Shown: positions 51,344-60,252, counted from the first letter of the stretch. The stretch: DNA of 64,000 nucleotides from Cribrihabitans_A neustonicus (GCF_048820895.1 NZ_JBMERQ010000002.1:62001-126000); one strand, 5' to 3'. Made by a program: numbers and translations. The notes: generated from the letters alone by a model not told the origin.

Positions 51344-52447
51344 TCAGGCCTGCATTTCGGCCCGGATCTGCTGGCGCAGCACGTCGATCGGCACGGTCTT
51401 GCCGTCGCGCTTGAAGCACCAGTAGGTCCAGCCGTTGCAGGAGGGCGCGTTTTCCAGATGCGCGCCGACCTGATGGATCGAGCCCTTGATGTTGGCGCCG
51501 ATCAAAGTGCCGTCGGCGCGCACCTTGGCCTTGTGGCGCTGGTTCATCGAATAAAGTTCTTCGCCCGGGCGCAGCATACCGCGCTCAACCAGCTGGCCGA
51601 ACGGCACTCGGGGCGCGGCGCGCTTGCTGGCGGAAACCTCCAGCGCCTCGCGGTCATATTTGCGCACTTCCCTGATGCGCTTCTCGGCGACCTTGCGGTA
51701 GGCTTCCTCGCGCTCGATGCCGATGAACTCGCGGCCCAGCATCTTCGCCACCGCGCCGGTAGTGCCGGTCCCGAAGAACGGGTCGAGCACCACGTCGCCC
51801 GGGTTGGTGGAGCCCACCAGAATGCGGTGCAGCAGCGATTCCGGCTTCTGGGTCGGGTGTGCCTTGTCGCCGTTTTCGTCCTTCAGGCGCTCGTGCCCGG
51901 TGCAGATCGGCAGCACCCAGTCGCTGCGCATCTGGATGCCCTCGTTCAGCGCCTTCAGCGCCTCGTAGTTGAAGGTGTACTTGGCGCCTTCCGACTTCGA
52001 GGCCCAGATCATCGTCTCATGCGCGTTGGTGAAGCGCTTGCCGCGGAAATTCGGCATCGGGTTCGACTTGCGCCAGATGACGTCGTTCAGAACCCAGTAG
52101 CCTTCGTCCTGCATCGCCGAGCCGACCCGGAAGATGTTGTGGTAGGAGCCGATCACCCAGATCGAGCCGTTCGGCTTCAACAGGCGGCGCGCTGCTTTCA
52201 GCCAGGCCCTGGTGAACTGGTCATAGACCGCGAAGCTGGAGAACTGGTCCCACTCGTCGTCCACCGCATCAACCTTGGAGTTGTCGGGGCGGTGCAGCTG
52301 GCCTTTCAGCTGCAGGTTGTACGGCGGATCTGCAAAGATCAGATCGACCGAATTGGCGGGGAGACTGTTCATAACCTCGATACAGTCGCCACCAAGAATC
52401 GCGTTTAAAGGGAGCGCAGCCGCGCCCTTTGCCATGGTTTTATTCAT
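51344..52447 (-). CDS. ccrM: cell-cycle DNA adenine methyltransferase CcrM (GANTC)
   Basis: A 367-residue beta-class N6-adenine methyltransferase. DPPY is at 40-43 (LIFADPPYNLQLKG) and the SAM motif DPFFGTGTTG at about 222-231; the C-terminal CcrM-specific domain has GSIHQVGAHLENAPSCNGWTYW (about 325-346). The match to Caulobacter CcrM is extensive, so GANTC specificity is expected. ATG at 52447 is preferred because GAGG lies 8 bases upstream; in-frame ATGs at 52474, 52486 and 52510 also exist. It follows rnhB on the same strand. Confidence 0.93.
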   Translation of the reverse strand: MNKTMAKGAAALPLNAILGGDCIEVMNSLPANSVDLIFADPPYNLQLKGQLHRPDNSKVDAVDDEWDQFSSFAVYDQFTRAWLKAARRLLKPNGSIWVIGSYHNIFRVGSAMQDEGYWVLNDVIWRKSNPMPNFRGKRFTNAHETMIWASKSEGAKYTFNYEALKALNEGIQMRSDWVLPICTGHERLKDENGDKAHPTQKPESLLHRILVGSTNPGDVVLDPFFGTGTTGAVAKMLGREFIGIEREEAYRKVAEKRIREVRKYDREALEVSASKRAAPRVPFGQLVERGMLRPGEELYSMNQRHKAKVRADGTLIGANIKGSIHQVGAHLENAPSCNGWTYWCFKRDGKTVPIDVLRQQIRAEMQA

Positions 52448-52490
52448 TTGCTCTGCCTCATAACCGCGGCGCATTTTTGCGCTCATTTGG

Positions 52491-52519
52491 TTGTCCACAG
52501 GATCGGCCATAGCGGAATC
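52491..52519. promoter_or_regulatory. GANTC site and DnaA-box-like sequence upstream of ccrM
   Basis: GAATC (a GANTC site) at 52515-52519 and TTGTCCACA (one mismatch to TTATCCACA) at 52491-52499 lie within 75 bp of the preferred ccrM start. In Caulobacter the ccrM promoter is itself controlled by GANTC methylation. Regulation here is inferred. Confidence 0.35.
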
Positions 52520-52555
52520 GAGGTCAATTTGTTTTTTGGAACAACACCCTGCGCT

Positions 52556-53173
52556 TCAGTCTTGATACAAGATGTTGTGGACGGGCTTGAAAGACCGCCT
52601 ATGGTGAGGGGTCACTCCAATCTCACCTAGCGCCGCCTTGTGCTGTTTCGAGGGGTAGCCCGCGTTTTTCTCCCAGCCATATCCCGGGTACTGTTGCGCC
52701 AAATCCACCATCACCCGATCGCGGGCCAGCTTCGCCATCACCGAAGCAGCGGCGATGGAGAAAGAGCGGGCGTCGCCTTTGACCACCGCTTCGCAGGGCA
52801 GCGATAGCCCGCGCGGAATCAGATTGCCGTCGATCAGCAGGTAGTCCGGCTGCGGAGCGAGCGCCGCCACCGCACGTTCCATCGCCAGGTGCGAAGCGCG
52901 CAGGATATTAAGACCGTCGATTTCTTCGACACTGGCATGGGCGACGGCAAAGACGGCGCTTGCGGCGACTTCCTGCTCCAGCGCTTCGCGCCGTTTGAGA
53001 CTTAGCTTCTTGGAATCATTGAGGCCTGGGGGTATGGCGGCTGGGTTTAAAATCACCGCCGCGGCCGTCACAGGCCCGGCCAAGGGGCCGCGGCCGACCT
53101 CGTCCACCCCCGCGACGCGCAGATAGCCGCGCTGCAGCGCGGCTTGTTCGAATGTGAAATCCGGTGTGCCCAT
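52556..53173 (-). CDS. rnhB: ribonuclease HII
   Basis: A 205-residue nuclease that cuts RNA in RNA:DNA hybrids and removes misincorporated ribonucleotides. Catalytic acids: D24 and E25 in GVDEVGRGPLAGP, Asp in YLLIDGN, and the later DARSFSIAAASVMAKLARD block. AGGAG precedes the ATG at 53173; the open frame further upstream has no family match. Its stop is 108 bp before the preferred ccrM start. Confidence 0.94.
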   Translation of the reverse strand: MGTPDFTFEQAALQRGYLRVAGVDEVGRGPLAGPVTAAAVILNPAAIPPGLNDSKKLSLKRREALEQEVAASAVFAVAHASVEEIDGLNILRASHLAMERAVAALAPQPDYLLIDGNLIPRGLSLPCEAVVKGDARSFSIAAASVMAKLARDRVMVDLAQQYPGYGWEKNAGYPSKQHKAALGEIGVTPHHRRSFKPVHNILYQD

Positions 53174-53297
53174 TCCGCTCCTGCCTCTTCGCGCCCGACC
53201 AGCCCCCGTACAGCCCCCCGGCGGCCCCAAGCGGTTCTGGCACGCGGAGCGCGCCCCGGCAACAGGCCGGAATGGCCTGCTGCGGGAGCGCGCGGGC

Positions 53298-53789
53298 TCA
53301 GTGCTGCACCAAGCGGTAGCCGCGGTCACGCAGGCAATGCGGCTTGAAGGCTGACTTGTGCCGCTTGCCGTTCCAGAAGGTCACCCGGCAGGACTGGGGC
53401 AGCGAGTGGGCCTTGTAGCCGTAGTGACGGTCCAGGCAGCCCTGACCCACCAGCGCATGCCGGCTGCTGTAGGCGGGGAAGTGGCGCAGGCAGCGGGCCG
53501 GCAGGTCGTACTTGCGGAAGGTCTGTGGCAGCGGCTTGGGGTTGTAGTGATGGCCGCCGTGCCCATACTGAGGCTCTGCCGTATAGGCGCGTGAGACGCT
53601 ATGGTGGTCATCCTTCCGGTCGTTGATAACGGCGCCGATGATTCCGAGCAGGGCGAGCCCCGCAAGCACTTTGGCGACATCCTCATTGGCGCGGGCGGGC
53701 GCCGCGGAGAAGCCGGTGATAGCGAGCGAGACGGCAAGGATCAGGGCAATGAATTTGCGGTGCGGTTTGGGGCGGGATGTCTGGGCCAT
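53298..53789 (-). CDS. hypothetical exported cysteine-containing protein
   Basis: A 163-residue protein, not recognised as a named family. The N-terminus is basic (RPKPHRKF) with a hydrophobic core ALILAVSLAITGFSA and a likely cleavage site (ARANE). A second hydrophobic stretch (VLAGLALLGIIGAVI) is followed by a His-rich middle (YGHGGHHYNPK) and four Cys in two pairs (CLRHFP, GCLDRHYG, SCRVTFWNG, HCLRDRG), consistent with periplasmic disulfides. GGAAAGG lies upstream. Similar short proteins occur in Rhodobacteraceae, but no role is known. Confidence 0.7.
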   Translation of the reverse strand: MAQTSRPKPHRKFIALILAVSLAITGFSAAPARANEDVAKVLAGLALLGIIGAVINDRKDDHHSVSRAYTAEPQYGHGGHHYNPKPLPQTFRKYDLPARCLRHFPAYSSRHALVGQGCLDRHYGYKAHSLPQSCRVTFWNGKRHKSAFKPHCLRDRGYRLVQH

Positions 53790-53957
53790 GTCAAAGACCT
53801 TTCCGGTAATGCTTTTGGACGCATCAGAGCGCCGGATGTTTCCAGCCTGCGCCCTGCCCTGCGGGACAAGCAATATCGCGCCTCCGTTATCCGATATCAC
53901 CCGCCCCAACCCCCTGCGGTTATTGAATTTCACCGCCGCCCACAGCAGGATGGCTGC

Positions 53958-54251
53958 ATGAAACAGATCCTTGTCCCGGCCGCCGCACTGGCTGCCATCC
54001 TCACCCTCGCGGCCCCTGCCCAGGCCGCGAACTGCTACGCCGATTACAAGGCCAAGCAGGACAGCCCGCTGCGTCTGCATTACGGCGTGATCGAGCTCTC
54101 CGGTCCCTGCAAAAAGCAGGCCGCCAAGGCCGAGATCCAGGCCCGGATCGCGCCCGGCGGCTGGACCCTGCTGAACGTCCTGTCGGTTTTCGGACCCGAG
54201 GGGCTCGAACAGAGGAAGGCCAATGCCGGACCCTACTATCTCCGTTTCTGA
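53958..54251 (+). CDS. hypothetical small exported protein
   Basis: A 97-residue protein, unrecognised. A signal peptide (KQILVPAAALAAILTLAAP) ends at AQAAN, leaving a mature part of about 74 residues with two Cys (NCYADYK and SGPCKKQ) that could pair. AGGA precedes the ATG. The last 29 bp overlap the start of the membrane winged-helix gene, so both are expected to be expressed together and may work together. Confidence 0.65.
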   Translation: MKQILVPAAALAAILTLAAPAQAANCYADYKAKQDSPLRLHYGVIELSGPCKKQAAKAEIQARIAPGGWTLLNVLSVFGPEGLEQRKANAGPYYLRF

Positions 54252-54924
54252 GGCGCGCGCAGCGGGCGGCCGGGTGATCGCATTTGGCATCGCCGGCATT
54301 GTCGCGCTGCTGGCCGTCGCCGGTACACTGCTGATCCTGACCTTGCCCGACGGCAACGCCTTCAATGCCCGGGTGGAACGGCTGTTTGTCGAGAAGGATT
54401 TCACCACGCAGGGAGAGATCCGGCTCCTGGAGATTCTCGCGCAGTCCGGCACCGCCTTCTCCGACACGCTGGCGAGCTACCGGGTGATCATCTTTGTCCT
54501 GCTGGTCTTCGCCACCGCGATGATGGTGGCGGCGCTGTCGGTCCTTGGCATGCTGGTGATGCTGAACCGGCGCATGGCGCAGATCGAGCGCGCGGGCATC
54601 CAGGTCAACGAGCTGCTCCTCAGCCGCGAGGAAAACACGCTCTATCTCAACAACATGGGTTTCAAACTCACGCCCTCGGCGATGGAGACGCTTTCCGTGC
54701 TGGCCGAGGCGCGGCTGGACGGCGATGTCCTGTCGGGAGCCGAGATCGAGGCGGTGATCTCCGGCCGCGACGCCAGCGACTGCGAGGAGGCGGCGGGCGC
54801 GACGCGGATCAAGCGGCTGCGCGACACGCTCGGCAACCAGATGGTGAGCGAGCTTCTGGTGAAGAACATCGCCAAGCGCGGCTATGTGCTGGCGATCAGC
54901 AAGGACGTGATCCGCATGGTCTGA
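54223..54924 (+). CDS. membrane-anchored protein with C-terminal OmpR-like winged helix
   Basis: A 233-residue protein: TM1 at about 18-41, a periplasmic stretch (about 42-86), TM2 at about 87-114, a short coil-like linker, then a cytosolic region at 138-226 that fits the OmpR/PhoB winged-helix pattern. FKLTPSAMETLSVLAEA is the first helix, AGATRIKRLRDTLG the recognition helix, and LLVKNIAKRGYVLAI the wing. This is the reverse order of ToxR/CadC (helix-turn-helix first, membrane after). AGGAAGG precedes the ATG. Genes controlled are unknown. Confidence 0.72.
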   Translation: MPDPTISVSEARAAGGRVIAFGIAGIVALLAVAGTLLILTLPDGNAFNARVERLFVEKDFTTQGEIRLLEILAQSGTAFSDTLASYRVIIFVLLVFATAMMVAALSVLGMLVMLNRRMAQIERAGIQVNELLLSREENTLYLNNMGFKLTPSAMETLSVLAEARLDGDVLSGAEIEAVISGRDASDCEEAAGATRIKRLRDTLGNQMVSELLVKNIAKRGYVLAISKDVIRMV

Positions 54925-55171
54925 CGTGCCGCGCCAGCCGGGCATGCATTTTGCAGGCGCTTCGCGCGCCTGGCAGGCCGCCCGGCTCCGTTTCGCTCAC
55001 CATCCGGTGTGCCGGGGTGGACAAGCGCGCGTGCCGGGACACATAGTTTGAGGCCCGGCCGCACCTGCCGCGCCCGCTTCCGCCTGACCGGACGGGACGC
55101 CCTGCGGGCCAGACCGCTGCTGTGCCGCCAGCCCGCCGGGAAACATCGCGGCACCGGAAGGGACCCCGAAG

Positions 55172-56758
55172 ATGGACGCAAGAACGCAGCCGCCACCGGC
55201 CGGATACGGCATCCTCATCGAACCACTGAAAGGCCGTGTCACCCTCCGCCGGGGGGACGTTCTCCTGGCCGAGAGTACCCGCGCCAAGGTGATGTACGAA
55301 ACCCGCCTGCCCCCCGCGGTCTATTTCCCGCTCGAGGACGTGCAGGTACCGCTCTCCGGGCCGACCGGCCTGCAGACCTTCTGCCCCTTCAAGGGCACCG
55401 CCGGCTACCGCGACATCCTGCTGCCCGGCGAGCGGCTGGAAAACGGAGTCTGGTCCTATGACGACGCGCTGCCGGAATCGGCGGGAATTTCGGGCCACAT
55501 CGCCTTCATGCCCGGCACCTACACCGATTTCGACCCCGGCCCGAACCGGGTGGAGATGCCGGATTATGGCAACATCTCCGGCCCGGTGATCGACTGGGTT
55601 CTGCGCGAGGCGGTGCTTCTGTCCTCTCCCGACGAGTTCACCGCGGCGCTGGCGGAGAAATTTGTGGAGCACGGCGTGCCGCTGTCCCGCCTCTCGGTCA
55701 TGGTGTGGTCTCTGCACCCGCTGGTCGCGGGCAAGAACTTCATCTGGAGCCGCCAGACCGGCGAAGTCACCACCTATGCGCCCTCCTACGAAATCCACGA
55801 CCACCCGGCCTACCGCGCCAGCCCGCTGCGACATGTCTCCAACGGGCTTGGCGGCGTGCGCCACCGGATCGGGCGCGGCCAGTCCGATGACGCATTCCCG
55901 ATCCTTTCCGACCTGCGCAAGGAGGGCGCGACCGACTACGTGGCGATGCCCCTGCGCTTCTCCGACGGGCGCATTAACGTGCTCACGCTCACCAGCGACC
56001 GGCCGGATGGGTTTTCGACCTCGGACCTCGGGCTGATCTTCGAATGTTCCGGCGTGATCGCGCGCTACTACGAAGTCTTCATGCAGCGCGAGAATGCCCA
56101 GTCGCTGCTGGAAACCTACGTGGGCAAGCGCACCGGCGCGCGGGTGCTCGGCGGCGAAATCCGCCGCGGCGACGGCGACGAGATCGACGCGGCCATCATG
56201 TTCTGCGACCTGCGCGGCTCCACCCGGCTGGAGGAGGATCTGGGCCGGCAGGACTATATCGCGCTCCTCAACCAGTTTTTCGAGACCGCCTCAACCCTGG
56301 TGCATGAAAACGGCGGCGAGGTGCTGAAGTTCATCGGCGACGCTGTGCTGGCGGTGTTCCCGGCGGGCAGCGACCCGGACAAGGCCCGCGCCCAGGCGGT
56401 GGCCAGTGCCCGCGCCATCGTCAACCGGCTGGAGGAGCTGGCCGAGGAAGAAGCGGCGGAGGGCGGCGGGCACCGCTGCGAATGCGCGATCGGCATCGCT
56501 TACGGGCGGGTGACCTACGGCAACGTCGGCTCGCGCGAGCGGCTCGACTTCACGGTCATCGGCCAGGCCGCAAACGTGGCCGCGCGGCTCGGCGATTACG
56601 GAAAGTCGGCGGACCGGCCGATTGTAGTCAGCCAGGACGCGCTTGGCAGCCTGCCCGAGGCCGAGCCGCTGGGAGAGGTGCGGCTGCACAATGTCTCGCG
56701 GCCGGTGGTCTGTTACGCCATCGCCGCCGCGCCGCAGCCGCAGGCGGCGGCGGAATAG
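55172..56758 (+). CDS. DUF427 - GAF-like - class III nucleotide cyclase fusion
   Basis: A 528-residue soluble protein. Residues about 15-113 match DUF427 (VYFPLEDVQVPL, FCPFKGTAGYRD, GVWSYDDALPESAGISGHIAFMPG); about 150-320 looks like a GAF-type sensor; about 340-520 is a cyclase homology domain with metal Asp residues in AAIMFCDLRGSTRL and KFIGDAVLAVF, and DFTVIGQAANVAARLGD near the active site. A soluble cAMP or cGMP synthase with two sensory modules is the likely role. GGAAGGG precedes the ATG. Confidence 0.85.
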   Translation: MDARTQPPPAGYGILIEPLKGRVTLRRGDVLLAESTRAKVMYETRLPPAVYFPLEDVQVPLSGPTGLQTFCPFKGTAGYRDILLPGERLENGVWSYDDALPESAGISGHIAFMPGTYTDFDPGPNRVEMPDYGNISGPVIDWVLREAVLLSSPDEFTAALAEKFVEHGVPLSRLSVMVWSLHPLVAGKNFIWSRQTGEVTTYAPSYEIHDHPAYRASPLRHVSNGLGGVRHRIGRGQSDDAFPILSDLRKEGATDYVAMPLRFSDGRINVLTLTSDRPDGFSTSDLGLIFECSGVIARYYEVFMQRENAQSLLETYVGKRTGARVLGGEIRRGDGDEIDAAIMFCDLRGSTRLEEDLGRQDYIALLNQFFETASTLVHENGGEVLKFIGDAVLAVFPAGSDPDKARAQAVASARAIVNRLEELAEEEAAEGGGHRCECAIGIAYGRVTYGNVGSRERLDFTVIGQAANVAARLGDYGKSADRPIVVSQDALGSLPEAEPLGEVRLHNVSRPVVCYAIAAAPQPQAAAE

Positions 56759-56785
56759 GCGCGTATCACGCCGCGGCCCGCGCCC

Positions 56786-56806
56786 GCACGGCCCGCAGGG
56801 CCGTGC
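56786..56806 (+). terminator. hairpin after the DUF427-cyclase gene
   Basis: A 9-bp stem (GCACGGCCC at 56786-56794 with GGGCCGTGC at 56798-56806) around a 3-base loop, 27 bases past the stop. There is no T-run. Confidence 0.45.
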
Positions 56807-56915
56807 CGCTCCCAAGGCTGCTTTGACCGCTTCTGTGATGCGGGCAACAGGCGCGGGAGCCTCCCCCTGCCCCGTACCTGCACGGTTTCACGGGAAACAG
56901 GCCCGGCCGGCAGGC

Positions 56916-57950
56916 TCAGCCGGTGACCCAGGCGCGCTGCTCCGGATCTCCCATCGAGATCAGCAATGGGTTCTCCGCCTGCCGCGCCTTGAAATCCGCC
57001 TTGCCCGCCAGCCCCTGCCAGCGCGCCTGCACCAGCGACTGCGCCACAGCGCCGCCCAGAGTGGTTCCCGGGCCGGTCACGATGAACAGGTCCGGCGCAA
57101 ACTCATAGGCCGCGTTCTGCACCGCGCGGGTGAAGTCGTAGGTTTCCACCACCTGGTGGCCCAGTGTGTAGTCCCAGAGCGCCTCCCGGTCCGTGGCACC
57201 CGGCCACCAGATCTGCCCGCGGCCGTCGATCAGCGGCGCATCCGGCTGGGTGAACATCTCCGCCGCCAGCCGTCTGCGCCCCTCTGCCGCCACCGGCGCC
57301 TGCAGTGCGGTATGGAAGCCAGCGTGGTTCGCCAGCCGCATCGGGAAGCGCTGATCCACTACCGGCACCGCGGCCCCGAACGCGTCTAGCCCGGCCTCGT
57401 TGCCGCCCAGCACCAGCATGCCGCCCAGATCAATCGAGAGCGCCAGAGCGTGCCCCTCACGCGCATCGATTTCCGCCGCCAGCGCCAGCAGCTCTGCCTT
57501 GCGCGCGGGATCATTCTGCCAGTCCGGTCCGGTAAAGGGATAGACCAGCTGGCCGCCGATCAGCTGCTCCTGCATCAGCGTGCCCATGGTATTCACCACA
57601 TTGAACCCGTCCGCCGCGCTCAGCGCACCCGCCGCAGCAAGCGCGATGTACCAGCCCATCGAGTTGCCGGTCACCGCAACCACTTCGATATCCTCCGCCA
57701 GCGACTGCGCATCCGCGAGCGACGCGGCATAGATCAGCGGCGAGGCAACATCCCCGCGCGAATACTTCGAGACCGAAAACCGGGTGGCGCCATCCAGCAC
57801 CGTGACCTCTTCCTGTCCGGCGTCCCGCCGCTGCGCGTCAAAGCCCGCAAACAGCGCCGGCTTGCCCGCGTGGTGGCGGTGCAGGTAGCCGAGTTCGGCC
57901 TTGTTGTAGGTGCCCCGGCCGGGGCAGATCAGAACAGCGGTCCGGGTCAT
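56916..57950 (-). CDS. ACP S-malonyltransferase-like acyltransferase
   Basis: A 344-residue protein with the acyltransferase (FabD-type) fold: the N-terminal ICPGRGTYNK replaces the usual FPGQGSQ, the nucleophile S97 sits in GNSMG, and NHAGFHTAL carries the catalytic His. The substitutions at the N-terminal loop suggest an acyl group other than malonyl or a different carrier. It begins 4 bp inside the end of the E1 gene, so the two enzymes are co-translated. It is unlikely to be the housekeeping FabD. Confidence 0.8.
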   Translation of the reverse strand: MTRTAVLICPGRGTYNKAELGYLHRHHAGKPALFAGFDAQRRDAGQEEVTVLDGATRFSVSKYSRGDVASPLIYAASLADAQSLAEDIEVVAVTGNSMGWYIALAAAGALSAADGFNVVNTMGTLMQEQLIGGQLVYPFTGPDWQNDPARKAELLALAAEIDAREGHALALSIDLGGMLVLGGNEAGLDAFGAAVPVVDQRFPMRLANHAGFHTALQAPVAAEGRRRLAAEMFTQPDAPLIDGRGQIWWPGATDREALWDYTLGHQVVETYDFTRAVQNAAYEFAPDLFIVTGPGTTLGGAVAQSLVQARWQGLAGKADFKARQAENPLLISMGDPEQRAWVTG

Positions 57951-60136
57951 TTTTTGCCTCCAGCCAGCTTCAGCGCGGCCTCAACGATGCTGTCCTTCGA
58001 TGGCAGCGTCGCACCATAGGCCGGCCCGGTTGCAATGAAGCAATCGCTGGCGGCGATCCGGGCCGTCGGGATATCGCTCCGCTCCGCAAACAGCGCCATC
58101 AGGGCTTCCGACTGGCTGCCGGTGATACGGCATTCGTCGACGATCAGCACGTTCTTGCAGCCTTTGACCGCCTCCAGCAGCGCCGCTTCCGGCAACGGCG
58201 CCAGCCAGCGCAGATCCACGATCCGGGCCTTCACGCCCTGCGCCGCAAGTTCGGCCTGCGCCTGGGTGGAGAGGTAGCGGCCGTTGCCATAGGTCACGAT
58301 GGCGAGGTCGCTCCCATCCCCATGCACACCCACCTCGCCGAGGCCAATACGGCGGTCCGGCGAGGGGTAGCTCCGCATCCAGCCGCCATCCTTTTCGCCA
58401 AGGAGGTCGCGCATCGGGTAGAGCGCGATGGGCTCGACCAAAACCACCACCCGCTGCTCCTCCCGCGCCAGACGCACGCATTCGCGCAGCATCATCGCCG
58501 CCTCCGCCCCGTCCGAGGGGCAGGCAATCACCAGACCAGGAATATCCCGCAGCACCGCCAGCGAGTTGTCGTTGTGGAAATGCCCGCCAAAGCCCTTCTG
58601 GTAGCCTAGCCCGGCAATCCGCAGCACCATCGGGTTGGCGAACTGCCCGTTGGAGAAAAACGGCAAGGTCGCCGCCTCGCCGCGCAGCTGGTCCTCGGCG
58701 TTGTGCAGATATGCCAGGAACTGAATCTCCGGGACCGGCACGAAACCGTTGTGCCCCATGCCGATCGCGAGCCCCAGGATAGATTGCTCGTCCAGCAGCG
58801 TGTCGATCACCCGGTCCGGCCCGAAGCGCTGCTGCAGCTTCTGGGTAACGCCATAGACGCCGCCCTTGCGGCCTACGTCCTCGCCCATCAGAACGATTTC
58901 GCCATGCTCCAGCATCAGGTCGGTGAGCGCCCAGTTTATCAGCCGCGACATCGGCTGCGGCTCCGCCATCGCGCGCAGATCGCCACCAAAAGCCGCCGCG
59001 CGTGCGTCTTCGCTGGGTCCATTGGTGGCGGCGCAGGCGCGTTTCGGCGGGATCAAGCTGGCAGCCACGTCGTCTGCCGTCTGCAGATGCCGGCGGGTCA
59101 CTGCCTCGGCCCGGATGCGCTCCACCCGGGCGCGGGTGCCGCGGTAGATCTTCAGCGCCTCCTCCGGCGCCATCACGCCCGCGTCGCGCATGAGCCGAAC
59201 CGAATGCAGCAGCGGGTCATTGGCCTCGTCGGCTTCCACCTCGGATTTGCTCATGTAGGTGGTGGGCACGTCGGCGCCCGCGTGTCCGTAGAGCCGTACG
59301 GTGCGCAGGTGCAGGAAGGCGGGCTTGCGGCGGCGGCGCACGTAATCCGCCGCCTCCTGAGCCACCCGGTAGGTGTCGTAGATGTCAAGCCCATCGGCCT
59401 TGAAATACCTGATCCCCGGCCGCCCGGCCATCGACGCCTCGATCCAGCCCTTCGGTGTCTTCACCGAGATGCCGATGCCATTGTCCTCGCAGACAAACAG
59501 CAGCGGCAGCGGCGTCGACTGCACCGAGGTCCAGCCCGCCGTGTTGATCGCGCCCTGCGCGGTGGAGTGGTTGGCCGAGGCATCGCCGAAGGAGCACATC
59601 ACGATGGCGTCCTCGGGCATCACCCGGTGCTCCGGCTTGTGGCGCTTCGCAGCACCGATGGAATAGGCCGCGCCCACCGCCTTGGGCAGATGCGAGGCAA
59701 TGGTCGATGTCTGCGGCGGGATCATCAGCGCCTTGGAGCCCAAAACCTTATGCCGCCCGCCGGAGGTCGGATCCTCGCTGGAGCAGGCAAAGGACAACAG
59801 CATGTCCCAGGCGATGCGCTGGCCCGGCACCTGGTCGGCGCGGGCGATCTGGAAGGCGGCGTCGCGGTAATGCAGGAAGGCCATGTCCGAGGGCCGCAGC
59901 GCGCGGGCCACCGCCGCCATCCCCTCATGCCCGGAGGAGCCGATGGTATAAAACCCCTCCCCCGCCTTCTGCATCGCCCGGCTGGTGAGATCGAGCGCCC
60001 GGCTCAGCACTTGCGCGCGATAGACGGCCGCCGCACCCGGCGGCTCCAGCGGACCTGCGGGCGCGCGCCCTTCGGGAAAGACCTGGGCCGCCACCCGGTC
60101 CAGGAAGTTCTGGTGTACGATCTGGGCACGGTCCAT
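57947..60136 (-). CDS. 2-oxo acid dehydrogenase E1, fused alpha and beta subunits
   Basis: A 729-residue thiamine-diphosphate enzyme. The alpha half (about 1-385) has the TPP region FGDASANHSTAQGAIN; the beta half begins near residue 395 (MSRLINWALTDLMLEHGEIVLMGEDVG spans its start) and ends in the transketolase C-terminal domain (KNVLIVDECRITGSQSEAL). Relatives are branched-chain or pyruvate-type E1 enzymes. No E2 or E3 gene is nearby. GAGGAG precedes the ATG. The overlap with an acyltransferase gene is unusual and suggests transfer of the acyl product to a carrier. Confidence 0.85.
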   Translation of the reverse strand: MDRAQIVHQNFLDRVAAQVFPEGRAPAGPLEPPGAAAVYRAQVLSRALDLTSRAMQKAGEGFYTIGSSGHEGMAAVARALRPSDMAFLHYRDAAFQIARADQVPGQRIAWDMLLSFACSSEDPTSGGRHKVLGSKALMIPPQTSTIASHLPKAVGAAYSIGAAKRHKPEHRVMPEDAIVMCSFGDASANHSTAQGAINTAGWTSVQSTPLPLLFVCEDNGIGISVKTPKGWIEASMAGRPGIRYFKADGLDIYDTYRVAQEAADYVRRRRKPAFLHLRTVRLYGHAGADVPTTYMSKSEVEADEANDPLLHSVRLMRDAGVMAPEEALKIYRGTRARVERIRAEAVTRRHLQTADDVAASLIPPKRACAATNGPSEDARAAAFGGDLRAMAEPQPMSRLINWALTDLMLEHGEIVLMGEDVGRKGGVYGVTQKLQQRFGPDRVIDTLLDEQSILGLAIGMGHNGFVPVPEIQFLAYLHNAEDQLRGEAATLPFFSNGQFANPMVLRIAGLGYQKGFGGHFHNDNSLAVLRDIPGLVIACPSDGAEAAMMLRECVRLAREEQRVVVLVEPIALYPMRDLLGEKDGGWMRSYPSPDRRIGLGEVGVHGDGSDLAIVTYGNGRYLSTQAQAELAAQGVKARIVDLRWLAPLPEAALLEAVKGCKNVLIVDECRITGSQSEALMALFAERSDIPTARIAASDCFIATGPAYGATLPSKDSIVEAALKLAGGKK

Positions 60137-60252
60137 AGGGACTCCTCGGCGTTGTTTTCAAACGCCTTTATCCCCGATCCGCGGGCCCAAGGCCAATACG
60201 GAAGCGTTCTGCGTCCATTCCGGTTTGGAATGCCACGCCCTACGCAGACATG

